Shown here one piece after another: positions 8,327-16,714 of a stretch of DNA of 64,000 nt. The DNA is from Planococcus donghaensis. Lineage in GTDB: Bacteria; Bacillota; Bacilli; Bacillales_A; Planococcaceae. The translations under genes were made by a program, and so were the position numbers. The notes under the pieces were generated by a model that did no database searches, was not told the DNA's origin, and saw nothing but the letters and a program-made list of their open reading frames with translations. Numbering within the stretch: position 1 is the first letter of the stretch; each line of letters begins with the position of its first letter. The stretch is from assembly GCF_001687665.2 (NCBI RefSeq), contig NZ_CP016543.2, forward strand, positions 1,922,001 through 1,986,000, written 5' to 3'.

Positions 8327-10234
8327 TTAAAAATTTTCAGCAGGTACTGGTAATATGGTTTCCCATAAATGTTCAACGCGCAGTTCTTCTTCGTTCACCA
8401 ATAAATGAATTTCCCCATAATCTTTTGAAGTTCGGATCAACCGCCCAATTCCTTGTTGAATGCGAAGTTGCATGAAAGGCAAATCGATTTCTTCTAATGG
8501 GTTGTTACTAAATTTACGTTTTGCATCAAATACAGGATCTTTCGGTGGGAACGGCAAATCAACAATAATTACTTTTGTTAATGCTTCCCCTGGTAAATCC
8601 AACCCTTCCCATAAGTGATACGAACATAAAATTTGGAATTTCCCTTGTTGAAATTCTTTGACGACCGTTGATAATTCGCGGTCTCCTTCAAACTCAATGG
8701 CATATTGGTGATCTAGTGGGAGTGACTTTTTGAAATTGTCCATGTCTACTTTTGACGTGAACAACACAAGTGTTTGATCTCCTGTGCTAAACAAGTCGTA
8801 GACGCGCTCAAATTTTTGTTGTTGTTCTAAAGGATGCTTAAAGATTTTCATCACATCTTCATATTCAAATGGAGATGGCACTGAGAATGATTGGAATTTA
8901 TCAATTCCTAGGCTATCTGACAAGTACGTGAAATCTTTTTGAATAGATAATGTAGCCGAAGAAAACGTGATTGGAATTTTTCCATCAAATAATTTTTCAT
9001 CTAATATGTCTGTAACTAAGCGTGGCATAATTACAAGCGTCTCTATTTCATCTTTAATTTCTAGCCAAGTTACTGCGTCGCCTTCTTCTACAAACAAGCG
9101 CATTGAGAATGTGTATTGTTCGAAATACTCTTCTGCTAAACGCAATTCGTATTCAGGAATGGTGAAAAGCTCGCCTTCAAAAACAAATTCCTCTAGCATT
9201 AAATCAATGTGACGAACGAGCATATTGCCGACTTTGACCAATTCAGGATCTTTTGTAATGGCTTTACGGTCTTCATCACTTTTCACTGTATGAATGCGTA
9301 ACAAACGGAAAAATTCATTGTGAAGATCGATTGTTTGCTCGATCATATTTAACGTCTTTTCACGCATACCATCTGAAAGAATGCTTTCTGTCACATCTTG
9401 CAATGTGCTTTCTTGCACTTCGTACGTTAATGCACGTTGTGCTGCAAACTCTAGTAAATGTCCTTCATCTAATACAATTTGAGAGAATTCAGGAAGCAGT
9501 GGTGTTTGCCCTTCGCGTTTACGCGTTTCTTTTGTCCAAATATGTTCCATCAGAAAATCGTGCGAACAAATCACTAAGTCTGTCGCTTGGCGGTAATGAT
9601 TGCGGTGAATGGTTTGTCCGCATTTGTTTCTCAATTCACAAGCATTGCAGTTTTGAATGGGGTGGTAATTAACTTGTTGCCATTCTTCATCTGTTACTTC
9701 TGGATAGCTCGAACGCTCTCCGTAAGGATACGTATTTTGCATGGAAAATGTTTTGTTAACAAATTCCGGTAAGCTGTCTTCAATATCAAATACAAAGTCT
9801 TCGTCGATTCGTTTTTTGGCGCCTTCTAAACGCTGAAGACATAAATATTGATCGCGTGACTTTGCCAAACGAACATCCAAATTCAAATCAAACAACTCAT
9901 TTAAACGGTCAACGTCGCCGCCTTTTTTAACCAATTGTTCAATCAATGTTTCATCCGCACATGAAATAAGTGCAGGCTTCCCCGTGTAACGAGCATAAGC
10001 GATAGCCGGTAACAAGTACGCCATCGTTTTCCCAGTTCCAACTCCTGCTTCAGCAAACAAAACCGATTTTTCTTTTAATGCCTGTTCGATTTGAAAAGAC
10101 ATAAAAATTTGTTCATCGCGAAGATCATAGCCTTTTTCAGGTAGTTCGTCGTAAAATACATCGCCAATCCAATCATTGAGTGATTCAAAGAAAGTTTTAT
10201 CTTTTGATAACGCAAATGGTAGTGGTTGTCTCAT
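8327..10234 (-). CDS. ypvA: DinG/XPD-family ATP-dependent DNA helicase with Fe-S cysteines
   Basis: 635 aa from the preferred start. Superfamily 2 helicase: Walker A AGVGTGKTMAYLLP, a DEGH box (LDEGHLLE) in place of DEAH, and C-terminal motif VI QQGIGRLIR. Cysteines in YLCLQR and NCNACELRNKCGQ between motifs I and II match the 4Fe-4S site of DinG/XPD helicases. An upstream in-frame ATG at 10288, directly on the ypsC stop, would add 18 residues, but these are encoded by a hairpin. The ATG at 10234 has GAGGAG eight bases before it and gives the usual family length. Expected 5'-3' helicase activity on forked DNA or D/R-loops. Downstream of ypsC, probably cotranscribed. Confidence 0.9.
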   Translation of the reverse strand: MRQPLPFALSKDKTFFESLNDWIGDVFYDELPEKGYDLRDEQIFMSFQIEQALKEKSVLFAEAGVGTGKTMAYLLPAIAYARYTGKPALISCADETLIEQLVKKGGDVDRLNELFDLNLDVRLAKSRDQYLCLQRLEGAKKRIDEDFVFDIEDSLPEFVNKTFSMQNTYPYGERSSYPEVTDEEWQQVNYHPIQNCNACELRNKCGQTIHRNHYRQATDLVICSHDFLMEHIWTKETRKREGQTPLLPEFSQIVLDEGHLLEFAAQRALTYEVQESTLQDVTESILSDGMREKTLNMIEQTIDLHNEFFRLLRIHTVKSDEDRKAITKDPELVKVGNMLVRHIDLMLEEFVFEGELFTIPEYELRLAEEYFEQYTFSMRLFVEEGDAVTWLEIKDEIETLVIMPRLVTDILDEKLFDGKIPITFSSATLSIQKDFTYLSDSLGIDKFQSFSVPSPFEYEDVMKIFKHPLEQQQKFERVYDLFSTGDQTLVLFTSKVDMDNFKKSLPLDHQYAIEFEGDRELSTVVKEFQQGKFQILCSYHLWEGLDLPGEALTKVIIVDLPFPPKDPVFDAKRKFSNNPLEEIDLPFMQLRIQQGIGRLIRTSKDYGEIHLLVNEEELRVEHLWETILPVPAENF

Positions 10235-10251
10235 AATACTCTCCTCACAGA

Positions 10252-10281
10252 GAAACGGAAGAGCCTGTGCCCTTCCGTTTC
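10252..10281. other. Intercistronic hairpin between ypsC and ypvA
   Basis: A perfect 10-bp inverted repeat (GAAACGGAAG at 10252-10261, CTTCCGTTTC at 10272-10281, 10-nt loop) sits directly after the ypsC stop and before the ypvA RBS. There is no U-run on the leftward strand, so it is not a standard terminator. It may be an RNA-stability or processing hairpin. Confidence 0.6.
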
Positions 10282-10288
10282 GTCTCAT

Positions 10289-11422
10289 TTATTTTTTAGA
10301 ACGTTCTCCCCAGAATTGGAAAAGATCCGTACGGATAAATCCGTTAAAGAGTTTGCGTTTTTTCGTAGCTGGTTGTCCGTAAAGTGTTTCAAAACGCCCC
10401 ATCGATGACAGCATGTAAACTGACCAAGTTGGGTGTTTCGCAAATACACGACCCATATCAGCAATCATTTCTTCAATGATTTCAATTTCACCTATACGTT
10501 CGCCGTATGGTGGGTTCCCTACAACAACGCCGTTTTCTTCAGTTGCCACAAAATCCTTAACTTGACGTTGTTCAAATTGGATTAAGTCTGCAAAGCCAGC
10601 TTCACGCGCATTTTCTTCAGCGACTTTCAGCATGCGGTGGTCAATGTCTGTGCCTAAAATATTCAGTGGCTGATCATAATTCGCTAATTCTTCTGCTTCT
10701 TCGCGAACTTCATCCCACAGTTTTTGTCCCATCCATGGCCATTCCTCGCTATCGAAATCACGGTTGTAGCCAGGTGCTAAGTTTTGACCGATCATCGCCG
10801 CTTCAATTGCGATGGTCCCAGATCCACAGAAAGGATCTACGAACGGACGGTCTGGGGTCCATCTAGATAATTTCACAAGAGCCGCTGCAAGTGTTTCTTT
10901 TAATGGCGCTTCCCCTTGATCTAGACGATAGCCGCGCTTATGCAATCCTGCTCCGCTCGTATCGATTGATAATTGAACTTTGTCTTTTAAAATCGATACT
11001 TCAATTTTAAAACGTGGTCCCGTTTCATCTAAAAACGAATTGCGGTGATAGGCTTTTTTCAAACGTTCCACAATTGCTTTTTTAACGATAGATTGACAGT
11101 TTGGCACACTGTGTAGTGTCGATTTAACTGATTTTCCTTGTACCGGAAATTCAGCATCTACTGGAAGGTATTTTTCCCATTCGATTTCTTTTGTGCGTTC
11201 AAACAATTCGTCAAACGTATAGGCATTAAATTCACCGGCGATAATTTTGACACGGTCAGCTGTGCGTAACCATAAATTGGCCTTCGCAATATCTCGCTCG
11301 TTTCCTTCAAAAAATACTTTGCCGTTCTCTGTTTCTGTTTCATACCCTAATTCTTTTACTTCGTTAGCGACAATCGACTCAAGTCCCATTGCGGCTGTTG
11401 CGAGCAATTTAAATGTTGTCAT
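10289..11422 (-). CDS. ypsC: THUMP-domain class I SAM-dependent RNA methyltransferase (RlmL-like)
   Basis: 377 aa. An N-terminal ferredoxin-like/THUMP region (about residues 1-160, RNA binding) is followed by a Rossmann methyltransferase domain with SAM motif VDPFCGSGTIAIEAA and catalytic NPPYGER (the N-P-P-Y motif of N2-guanine/N6-adenine methyltransferases). It matches B. subtilis YpsC, related to the N-terminal half of E. coli RlmL, which makes m2G in 23S rRNA. The target nucleotide here is inferred. ATG start with GAGGGAG upstream. The stop codon abuts a hairpin leading into ypvA. Confidence 0.92.
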   Translation of the reverse strand: MTTFKLLATAAMGLESIVANEVKELGYETETENGKVFFEGNERDIAKANLWLRTADRVKIIAGEFNAYTFDELFERTKEIEWEKYLPVDAEFPVQGKSVKSTLHSVPNCQSIVKKAIVERLKKAYHRNSFLDETGPRFKIEVSILKDKVQLSIDTSGAGLHKRGYRLDQGEAPLKETLAAALVKLSRWTPDRPFVDPFCGSGTIAIEAAMIGQNLAPGYNRDFDSEEWPWMGQKLWDEVREEAEELANYDQPLNILGTDIDHRMLKVAEENAREAGFADLIQFEQRQVKDFVATEENGVVVGNPPYGERIGEIEIIEEMIADMGRVFAKHPTWSVYMLSSMGRFETLYGQPATKKRKLFNGFIRTDLFQFWGERSKK

Positions 11423-11514
11423 AATGACTCCCTCTCTAGTTATTCACTATTTCAGCTTTCAGTGTTCGTTTAATCGTTAGATTTTTAAAATTAAATACGT
11501 ATTACAGAAATCGC

Positions 11515-11625
11515 TGTAGGCGGACGCTTTCCTGCGGGCGGGCGCCAAGCCTCCTCAGTCGCTCTGCTCCTTGCGGGGTCTCGGCTGTCTCGCTATCCCG
11601 CTGGAGTCGCCGCCTTTCGCTTTTC
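11515..11625. repeat. GC-rich structured intergenic repeat, family A copy 2
   Basis: Same family and orientation as 6391-6516, sharing GGACGCTTTCC, GCCTCCTC, GCGGGGTCTC and GGAGTCGCCGC blocks. Ends are complementary (AGGCGG at 11518-11523, CCGCCT at 11610-11615), and the central stem is conserved in shape: CTCC..GCGGG pairs with CCCGC.GGAG. It lies in the 330-base gap between ypsC and rnpB. The rest of that gap (11423-11514 and 11626-11750) is AT-rich with no feature I can support. Confidence 0.75.
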
Positions 11626-11752
11626 TTCTAATTTTCATACTGATACTATTAAAATAAATTAAGAAATTGCTTAGCACTAGATATAAACGCCTAATGCTTA
11701 CTCAAAAGATTAAATTATATCAGTCTAACTTGTTTATTTATATCATAATATG

Positions 11753-11777
11753 AAGAAAAGCTCCCCGACAGGAGAGC
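11753..11777 (-). terminator. Intrinsic terminator of rnpB
   Basis: Stem 11760-11777 (GCTCTCC/GGGGAGC, tetraloop TGTC in the leftward RNA) followed by CTTTTC. It lies about 17 bases past the mature 3' end of RNase P RNA. Confidence 0.85.
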
Positions 11778-11793
11778 CTTTAATAAGCATTTT

Positions 11794-12195
11794 AAGACCA
11801 TGTGAAATTCTATAAGCCATGTTTTGTTTCCACGTACTCAAACGGCTTACACCTTGTACTAGTGGACAGCAACCATCTATCTGCAAGTTTGCACCTGCCT
11901 CTTCATCAGTTCATTTCCTTCAGAAAAGTGCCCCTACCATAATTTGGGTTTCTCGCTCACGGGGTTTACCTCGTTCCACCTGTATAATTTCTTATACAGC
12001 TCCGTCACTGTGGCACCTTCAGGGTATTTCGGCCATATCCGAAGACTTAGGCGTTCTACCCGCCGTCAGCTATTTCTAGCTGCCTCAGCTTATTGTTTCA
12101 CTGAGCGCGATCACTACGGTCATCTCAGAACCGTGCGAGCATGGACTTTCCTCTCCAGCGAAAACGCCAGAGCGATTGCCAGAATTTCAAATGGC
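11794..12195 (-). ncRNA. rnpB: RNase P RNA, type B
   Basis: About 400 nt. Reading leftward, it contains the conserved block GAGGAAAGTCCATGCTCGCA near the 5' end, ACGGCGGG and CTTCGGATATGGC in the middle, GTAAACCCC..GAGCGAGAAACCCAAATT, and the 3' signature AACAAAACATGGCTTA. The ends pair as helix P1: 12181-12194 with 11798-11811, one mismatch. It is the catalytic RNA that removes tRNA 5' leaders. Flanked by its own promoter and terminator. End positions are estimated from P1 and the promoter, within a few bases. Confidence 0.97.
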
Positions 12196-12201
12196 TTATT
12201 T

Positions 12202-12230
12202 AGTATACGCTATTTACCTATAGAAAACAA
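12202..12230 (-). promoter_or_regulatory. Sigma-A promoter of rnpB
   Basis: Leftward TTGTTT (12225-12230), 17-base spacer, TATACT (12202-12207). The predicted start at about 12195 coincides with the 5' strand of helix P1, so two independent signals agree. Confidence 0.85.
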
Positions 12231-12235
12231 TGATT

Positions 12236-12529
12236 TTAGTTATTGTCTAGCTTATTTCCAAATACATGGTTTTCTAAATGCGACAGACGACGCAAAATAT
12301 CAAAATTCGTTGTACCAGGTGCCGGTGTTGCTTGCTTTTTAGGAGAGTTTTCTAACTCCGCACGTAAACGTTGGTTTTCATTTTGAAGTTGCTCGATTCG
12401 TTTGGTGAAAGCTTCATAATCCTGGATAACTTCGTCTAGGAAATGATCGACTTCATCTTGGTTGTAACCGCGCATCGCTGTTTTGAAATCTTTTTCTAGT
12501 ATATCCTTAGATGTAAATTTATTGTCCAT
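12236..12529 (-). CDS. gpsB: Cell division/cell cycle protein GpsB
   Basis: 97 aa DivIVA-domain protein. The N-terminal membrane-binding/PBP-binding domain ([20 protein letters not shown], then [14 protein letters not shown]) is followed by a coiled coil ([16 protein letters not shown]), a short Pro/Ala linker and a small C-terminal trimerisation helix. It shuttles penicillin-binding proteins such as PBP1 between septum and side wall; the PBP1 gene ponA is about 5 kb away. ATG start with GAAGGAC RBS. Its stop is 6 bases from the -35 box of rnpB, as close as in the B. subtilis order. Confidence 0.95.
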   Translation of the reverse strand: MDNKFTSKDILEKDFKTAMRGYNQDEVDHFLDEVIQDYEAFTKRIEQLQNENQRLRAELENSPKKQATPAPGTTNFDILRRLSHLENHVFGNKLDNN

Positions 12530-12593
12530 TTTAATCGTCCTTCCATAAAAAACTACCTTTTGTTAAGTATAGCATACGGCACATTTTTCGTGT

Positions 12594-13841
12594 TTAGTCT
12601 TCTTGAACTTGAAGGTTTTTTTTTCGCTTTTTCTCGTCCAATCGAGCTTGTCTTTTGTTAATATCTGACACAAGTGATTGACGAACATTTGTGTGTTCAC
12701 TAGCCTCTTTTGCAAACCCTGCCATTATAGCGGCTTGGTTTAAGTCTCGCAATTGATGCTCGTAAAGTTTTGCAGCATGAATCCAAGCTTCTACTTCGAT
12801 ACTTCCACGCAAATGCGGGGCTGCTTCTTTAAAAAGTTTGACGGCCACTTCATGTTGACCAGCACGTTTTTTCTGAATGGCAAGTAAATAACGAGCCAAT
12901 GCGGATGAGGCTCCTCGATCGTTCGTTACATGCTCTAAATAAGCTGCACTTTGGTCAAATTGTTTTAAGTCCGCATACCATTTCCCGATATTCGTATAAG
13001 CTCCACTTGTTTCAGATTCCATGTCTTCCATCAACAAATTAGAAGACAGCACATACAACGAAACCAGTGATAAAATGTCTAATTCATTGTGATAAAGAAC
13101 TTTTGACAATCCTTCGGGAAAACCGCTTTTTACAGCATCTAAGTAAATAGCCGGGATTAAGTAGCCCGGTACATCGCCATGACGCACAAATCCAAGCTTT
13201 TCTTCTTCGATCGTGCTCAACTTCATCCGCGCCAACTCATTTTTCCATATGCGTTTTGTGCCATGAAACAAATCGATTTGACGTGGTACGGGTAATTTCG
13301 GCAAATCTTGTCGATGCATCGTCCACCGCGAAGTTAGTTGCGGCCAATCAAAGCTTTTCCCGTTATAAGAGAAGATAATCGGATCATCTGCTTTCCATAA
13401 TCCTGTTTCGTATAGAAATGCCGCTTCATGAGAAGGATCTGGCATAATGTATTGCATCATTTCAAAATGATCGCTCTTTTTCACTAATATTCCAATTAAA
13501 AAAATGTACGCCCCAGTTCCACTTAATCCAGTTGTTTCCGTATCAAAAAACACAAGTGGGTCTTGTGCATCTAGTTTAAATGGGTGATCAAAATCGGTTT
13601 TTCCCCATGCTTCTAATACTGGATCTAGTTCACTAAGTAGGACTGACCCATGACGAGTCGTAAACGGATAAGTGATTTTCTTTTGAAAAACAAAGCCGAA
13701 TTTATTTTCAACAAGTTCAAGTCCAATCTCTTTCCACTTTTCTTCATGAAGTGGACGCTCAGCTCGTTTTGATTGTTGTTTTTTAGTGGGCTTGTTTTTT
13801 AGCATGCCTTTCATTTGAAGAAGTTTGCTTTCAAACGACAT
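12594..13841 (-). CDS. mrfB: Mitomycin repair exonuclease MrfB (YprB family)
   Basis: 415 aa. An RNase H-like/DEDD exonuclease core starts with VFFDTETTGLSGTGAYIFLIG (DxE motif about residue 99); a later acidic NELDILSL segment supplies another metal ligand. The C-terminal third is TPR-like helical repeats. B. subtilis YprB was shown to act with the helicase YprA (MrfA) in excision of mitomycin C adducts. Here its ATG lies 6 bases after the mrfA stop, with GAGGGG RBS inside mrfA's end, so the pair is an operon. Confidence 0.9.
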   Translation of the reverse strand: MSFESKLLQMKGMLKNKPTKKQQSKRAERPLHEEKWKEIGLELVENKFGFVFQKKITYPFTTRHGSVLLSELDPVLEAWGKTDFDHPFKLDAQDPLVFFDTETTGLSGTGAYIFLIGILVKKSDHFEMMQYIMPDPSHEAAFLYETGLWKADDPIIFSYNGKSFDWPQLTSRWTMHRQDLPKLPVPRQIDLFHGTKRIWKNELARMKLSTIEEEKLGFVRHGDVPGYLIPAIYLDAVKSGFPEGLSKVLYHNELDILSLVSLYVLSSNLLMEDMESETSGAYTNIGKWYADLKQFDQSAAYLEHVTNDRGASSALARYLLAIQKKRAGQHEVAVKLFKEAAPHLRGSIEVEAWIHAAKLYEHQLRDLNQAAIMAGFAKEASEHTNVRQSLVSDINKRQARLDEKKRKKNLQVQED

Positions 13842-13847
13842 GGTGCT

Positions 13848-16136
13848 TCACCCCTCTTTGCGAAGATCATCTAAAAGCCGGATAACATGGCTCTTCATAC
13901 TAATAGCGGCATCTTGTGCACCGATGCACGCGGGGCATCCATCTAAACACGGACATTCAGACACATGTTGTTGCGCTTTATCGAGTAATGGTTTCCACAA
14001 ATCGTATATTCGTTCGCTAATCCCAATACCACCAGGATAAGAATCGTGGATAAAAAATGTTGGCATATCGTTATGCGGCGATTTTACTTGTGGCACTACG
14101 TGAACATCTCGGCGATCACATTGGACAAATATCGGGATAAACGACTCGATCGCGTAAGCTGCACCGGTCATAGTGTCCGAGAGCTCTGCCTCTGAAAAAT
14201 CTTCTGGCTTTGAAAAGCTTAGCCACGTCGAAGACGTATGAAGTTCTTCTGCTGGCAAGGATATGGGGCCCGAACCAATATTGTCGTGCGAATCAAACCG
14301 TATTTTCTTGAATATGGTTGGCATCGCAAGAACTGCAATGTCTCCATAAAAAACTTCGGATTTGTTCATCTTTTTGTCTTTGTCTTCGCTCATTACTTTT
14401 AATTCGACTGCTAAATTGGCATCTGTGAAATAATCCACATCTACTTCTCTGACATAAGCTTTCTTTTCTTCCCAATCCAAAATTTCCACTTGAAATTGTG
14501 TGCCTTGATGCAAGTAGATTGCTTCTTCATGCAATAAGGTCATAGCGCTAAAGCGGTCCATTTCACCGATTACACGCGTATCAGCTGGAACCGATTGATC
14601 GATGATCACCACATTTTCTTGTGACGCTGAACGCAAAGAAATATCATGCGCTGGGAAACGGTCGCTCATCCAGTGCCAGCGATCTGAAGTCCGGACAAGC
14701 ACCCCTTCTTCTTGTAAATATTCGAGAAGTTCTTGCACTTCGAATTCACCATACTGATCATCAGTTCTAAACGGCAATTCAAAAGAAGCACATTTCAAAT
14801 GGTCCATTAAAATAATAATGTTTTCTGGATGAATGCGTGCTTCTTCAGGCGATTGGTCTAACAGATATTCTGGGTGATTGATAATGTATTGATCGAGTGC
14901 AGTGGATTGTGCAACATAAATAACCAGCGATTCGTCTTGACGACGACCAGCGCGTCCTGCTTGTTGCCAAGCACTGGCAATATTCCCAGGATACCCTGTC
15001 ATGATACATGCTTGCAATTGACCAATGTCTACACCAAGTTCCAACGCATTGGTAGATACGACACATTGAATCGAGCCATCACGAAGTCCTTTTTCAATGG
15101 CACGTCGTTCTGTCGGCAAATAGCCTCCTCGGTATCCTTTAATCGAGTCGTCTTGCAGTTTCATTTTGGTAATAGCTTGCAAATACGTGACCAGCATCTC
15201 TACACGCACCCGACTTTTTGCAAAGACAATGGTTTGTATGCCGTTTTTGATCAAATGCGTCGCTAAATCACGAACTTCTAAAATCGCACTTCTTCTAACA
15301 CCAAACGTCGGGTGAATAATTGGCGGGTTGTAAAACACAATGTGTTTTTTTCCAGATGGCGCACCGTTTTGGTCAATTAACTTGTGGGTGCTATTTGTTA
15401 AGTTTTCCGCCAGTTCTTTAGGGTTGGCGATGGTCGCTGATGTACAAATAAAGACCGGGTTGCTGCCATAAAACTCGCAAATCCGTTTTAGTCTACGAAT
15501 TACGTGAGCTACGTGCGTGCCGAATATTCCTTTATACGTATGCAGCTCATCAATGACTATATAATGAAGGTTCTCAAAAAGAGACACCCATTTTGTGTGA
15601 TGTGGCAAGATCGCTGAATGCAACATATCTGGATTGGTCATAACAATCTGTCCTGCTTTACGCACTTTTGTCCGAATAGCTGGTGACGTATCACCGTCAT
15701 ATGTGTAAGACAAAATAGCTTCTTCCGTTTTTTCGATCAAATCGTGCAAATCACTTTTTTGATCTTGGGCTAATGCTTTTGTCGGGAACAGATAAAGTGC
15801 GCGTGCCCCCGGATCGTTTAAGATTTTGTGTAAGACAGGTAAATGATAGCAATACGATTTACCTGAAGCGGTTGGCGTCACGGCAGTAAACGAGTTTCCC
15901 GCTGTTGCTAAGTCGAACGCTTCACGCTGATGCGTATAAAGTTGCTCAATTCCTTTTTTACGAAGAGCAGCTTTTAAGCTCGCATGCATTTCTGGTGGAA
16001 AATCAGCATATTGTGCTGGTTTTTCTTGTCTTGTATGCCAATGGACAATTCGTTCCATCATATCCGGTTCTGTTTTCCATTCTTCCATTAAAGCTGGTAA
16101 TGTTTTTCGTCTAATCATGCGTTTTGCTCTTTTCAT
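13848..16136 (-). CDS. mrfA: Mitomycin repair DEAD-box helicase MrfA (YprA)
   Basis: 762 aa SF2 helicase. Motif I TPTASGKSYCYHLPVL, motif II DELH (IVIDELHTYKG), motif III TSATIANP, motif VI QQAGRAGRR, then the MrfA-type C-terminal domain ending in a four-cysteine zinc-binding motif CPCLDGCPACIG. MrfA translocates 3'-5' and works with the nuclease MrfB in a mitomycin repair route separate from UvrABC (known for B. subtilis). ATG start lies inside the end of yppE (26-base overlap). No motif is missing. Confidence 0.92.
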   Translation of the reverse strand: MKRAKRMIRRKTLPALMEEWKTEPDMMERIVHWHTRQEKPAQYADFPPEMHASLKAALRKKGIEQLYTHQREAFDLATAGNSFTAVTPTASGKSYCYHLPVLHKILNDPGARALYLFPTKALAQDQKSDLHDLIEKTEEAILSYTYDGDTSPAIRTKVRKAGQIVMTNPDMLHSAILPHHTKWVSLFENLHYIVIDELHTYKGIFGTHVAHVIRRLKRICEFYGSNPVFICTSATIANPKELAENLTNSTHKLIDQNGAPSGKKHIVFYNPPIIHPTFGVRRSAILEVRDLATHLIKNGIQTIVFAKSRVRVEMLVTYLQAITKMKLQDDSIKGYRGGYLPTERRAIEKGLRDGSIQCVVSTNALELGVDIGQLQACIMTGYPGNIASAWQQAGRAGRRQDESLVIYVAQSTALDQYIINHPEYLLDQSPEEARIHPENIIILMDHLKCASFELPFRTDDQYGEFEVQELLEYLQEEGVLVRTSDRWHWMSDRFPAHDISLRSASQENVVIIDQSVPADTRVIGEMDRFSAMTLLHEEAIYLHQGTQFQVEILDWEEKKAYVREVDVDYFTDANLAVELKVMSEDKDKKMNKSEVFYGDIAVLAMPTIFKKIRFDSHDNIGSGPISLPAEELHTSSTWLSFSKPEDFSEAELSDTMTGAAYAIESFIPIFVQCDRRDVHVVPQVKSPHNDMPTFFIHDSYPGGIGISERIYDLWKPLLDKAQQHVSECPCLDGCPACIGAQDAAISMKSHVIRLLDDLRKEG

Positions 16137-16479
16137 CTATAGCCATAATAAATGTTTGCAATGTATATTGTGCTGCTTGAATCGTTTGGATAAAGCGCTT
16201 TTTGCTCGTTTCTTTATAAAAACTTTGAACAAAAAATTGGGTCATGCCTTCTGCCGCTGTATCGATTTGCGGTTTGTGCACATATTTTGGTCGTTCTTGT
16301 TGAATATAGATTAGTGACTCTTTTTGCCACTCATTTATTTTAGCGTGCCAAATATCGGCGTATGGTTTAACGTCTTCATAAAAATCAGGGACCGCGTCCA
16401 TTTCACGCATTTCGTAAAAGCGGTCTAAGCATTTTCCACATTCATCATATAATGTAGAAGAGAGTTCTCTTACTGTCAT
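16111..16479 (-). CDS. yppE: DUF1798 family protein YppE
   Basis: 122 aa, all-helical, no signal or membrane segment. Length and composition match B. subtilis YppE (DUF1798). Function unknown. It is the first gene of a yppE-mrfA-mrfB(-gpsB) leftward unit and overlaps mrfA by 26 bases in another frame, so translational coupling is likely. ATG with a strong GGAGGG RBS. Divergent from recU across a 235-base gap. Confidence 0.8.
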   Translation of the reverse strand: MTVRELSSTLYDECGKCLDRFYEMREMDAVPDFYEDVKPYADIWHAKINEWQKESLIYIQQERPKYVHKPQIDTAAEGMTQFFVQSFYKETSKKRFIQTIQAAQYTLQTFIMAIDEKSKTHD

Positions 16480-16572
16480 TTTGCATTCCCTCCATTGCTT
16501 TTAGTTTATCATATCCACTAAATTGACACGACTTTATCGAACAGACATTCCTTACTCTTTGACTAGCTAAAA

Positions 16573-16607
16573 AAATCAGCTATTATAAGAATATCTTAAG
16601 CTGATTT
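16573..16607. promoter_or_regulatory. Inverted repeat around a TATAAT box, yppE/recU divergent region
   Basis: A perfect 9-bp inverted repeat (AAATCAGCT at 16573-16581, AGCTGATTT at 16599-16607) encloses a leftward TATAAT (16582-16587). It could be an operator over the yppE promoter, or a leftward terminator since a T-run follows. No good -35 is seen at 17 bases. Confidence 0.4.
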
Positions 16608-16683
16608 CTTAAAAGAGTGTAAAGCGAGTAGACAGGTTTTGAATTGTTGAAACCTTTCATCTTATCAGTCGTCTAAAAGCTTG

Positions 16684-16692
16684 TGATATGAT
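16684..16692 (+). promoter_or_regulatory. Extended -10 promoter of recU-ponA
   Basis: TGATATGAT (TG plus TATGAT, -10 at 16687-16692) lies 22 bases before the recU ATG. The 5' leader would be short but would include the GAGGTG RBS at 16702-16707. No convincing -35. Confidence 0.5.
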
Positions 16693-16714
16693 AGAGTAAG
16701 CGAGGTGTATCACA

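Noticed and set aside
11944..12342. Rightward 132-aa reading frame over 11944-12342
   Set aside because: It is antisense to RNase P RNA and the end of gpsB; structured RNA explains the sequence fully.
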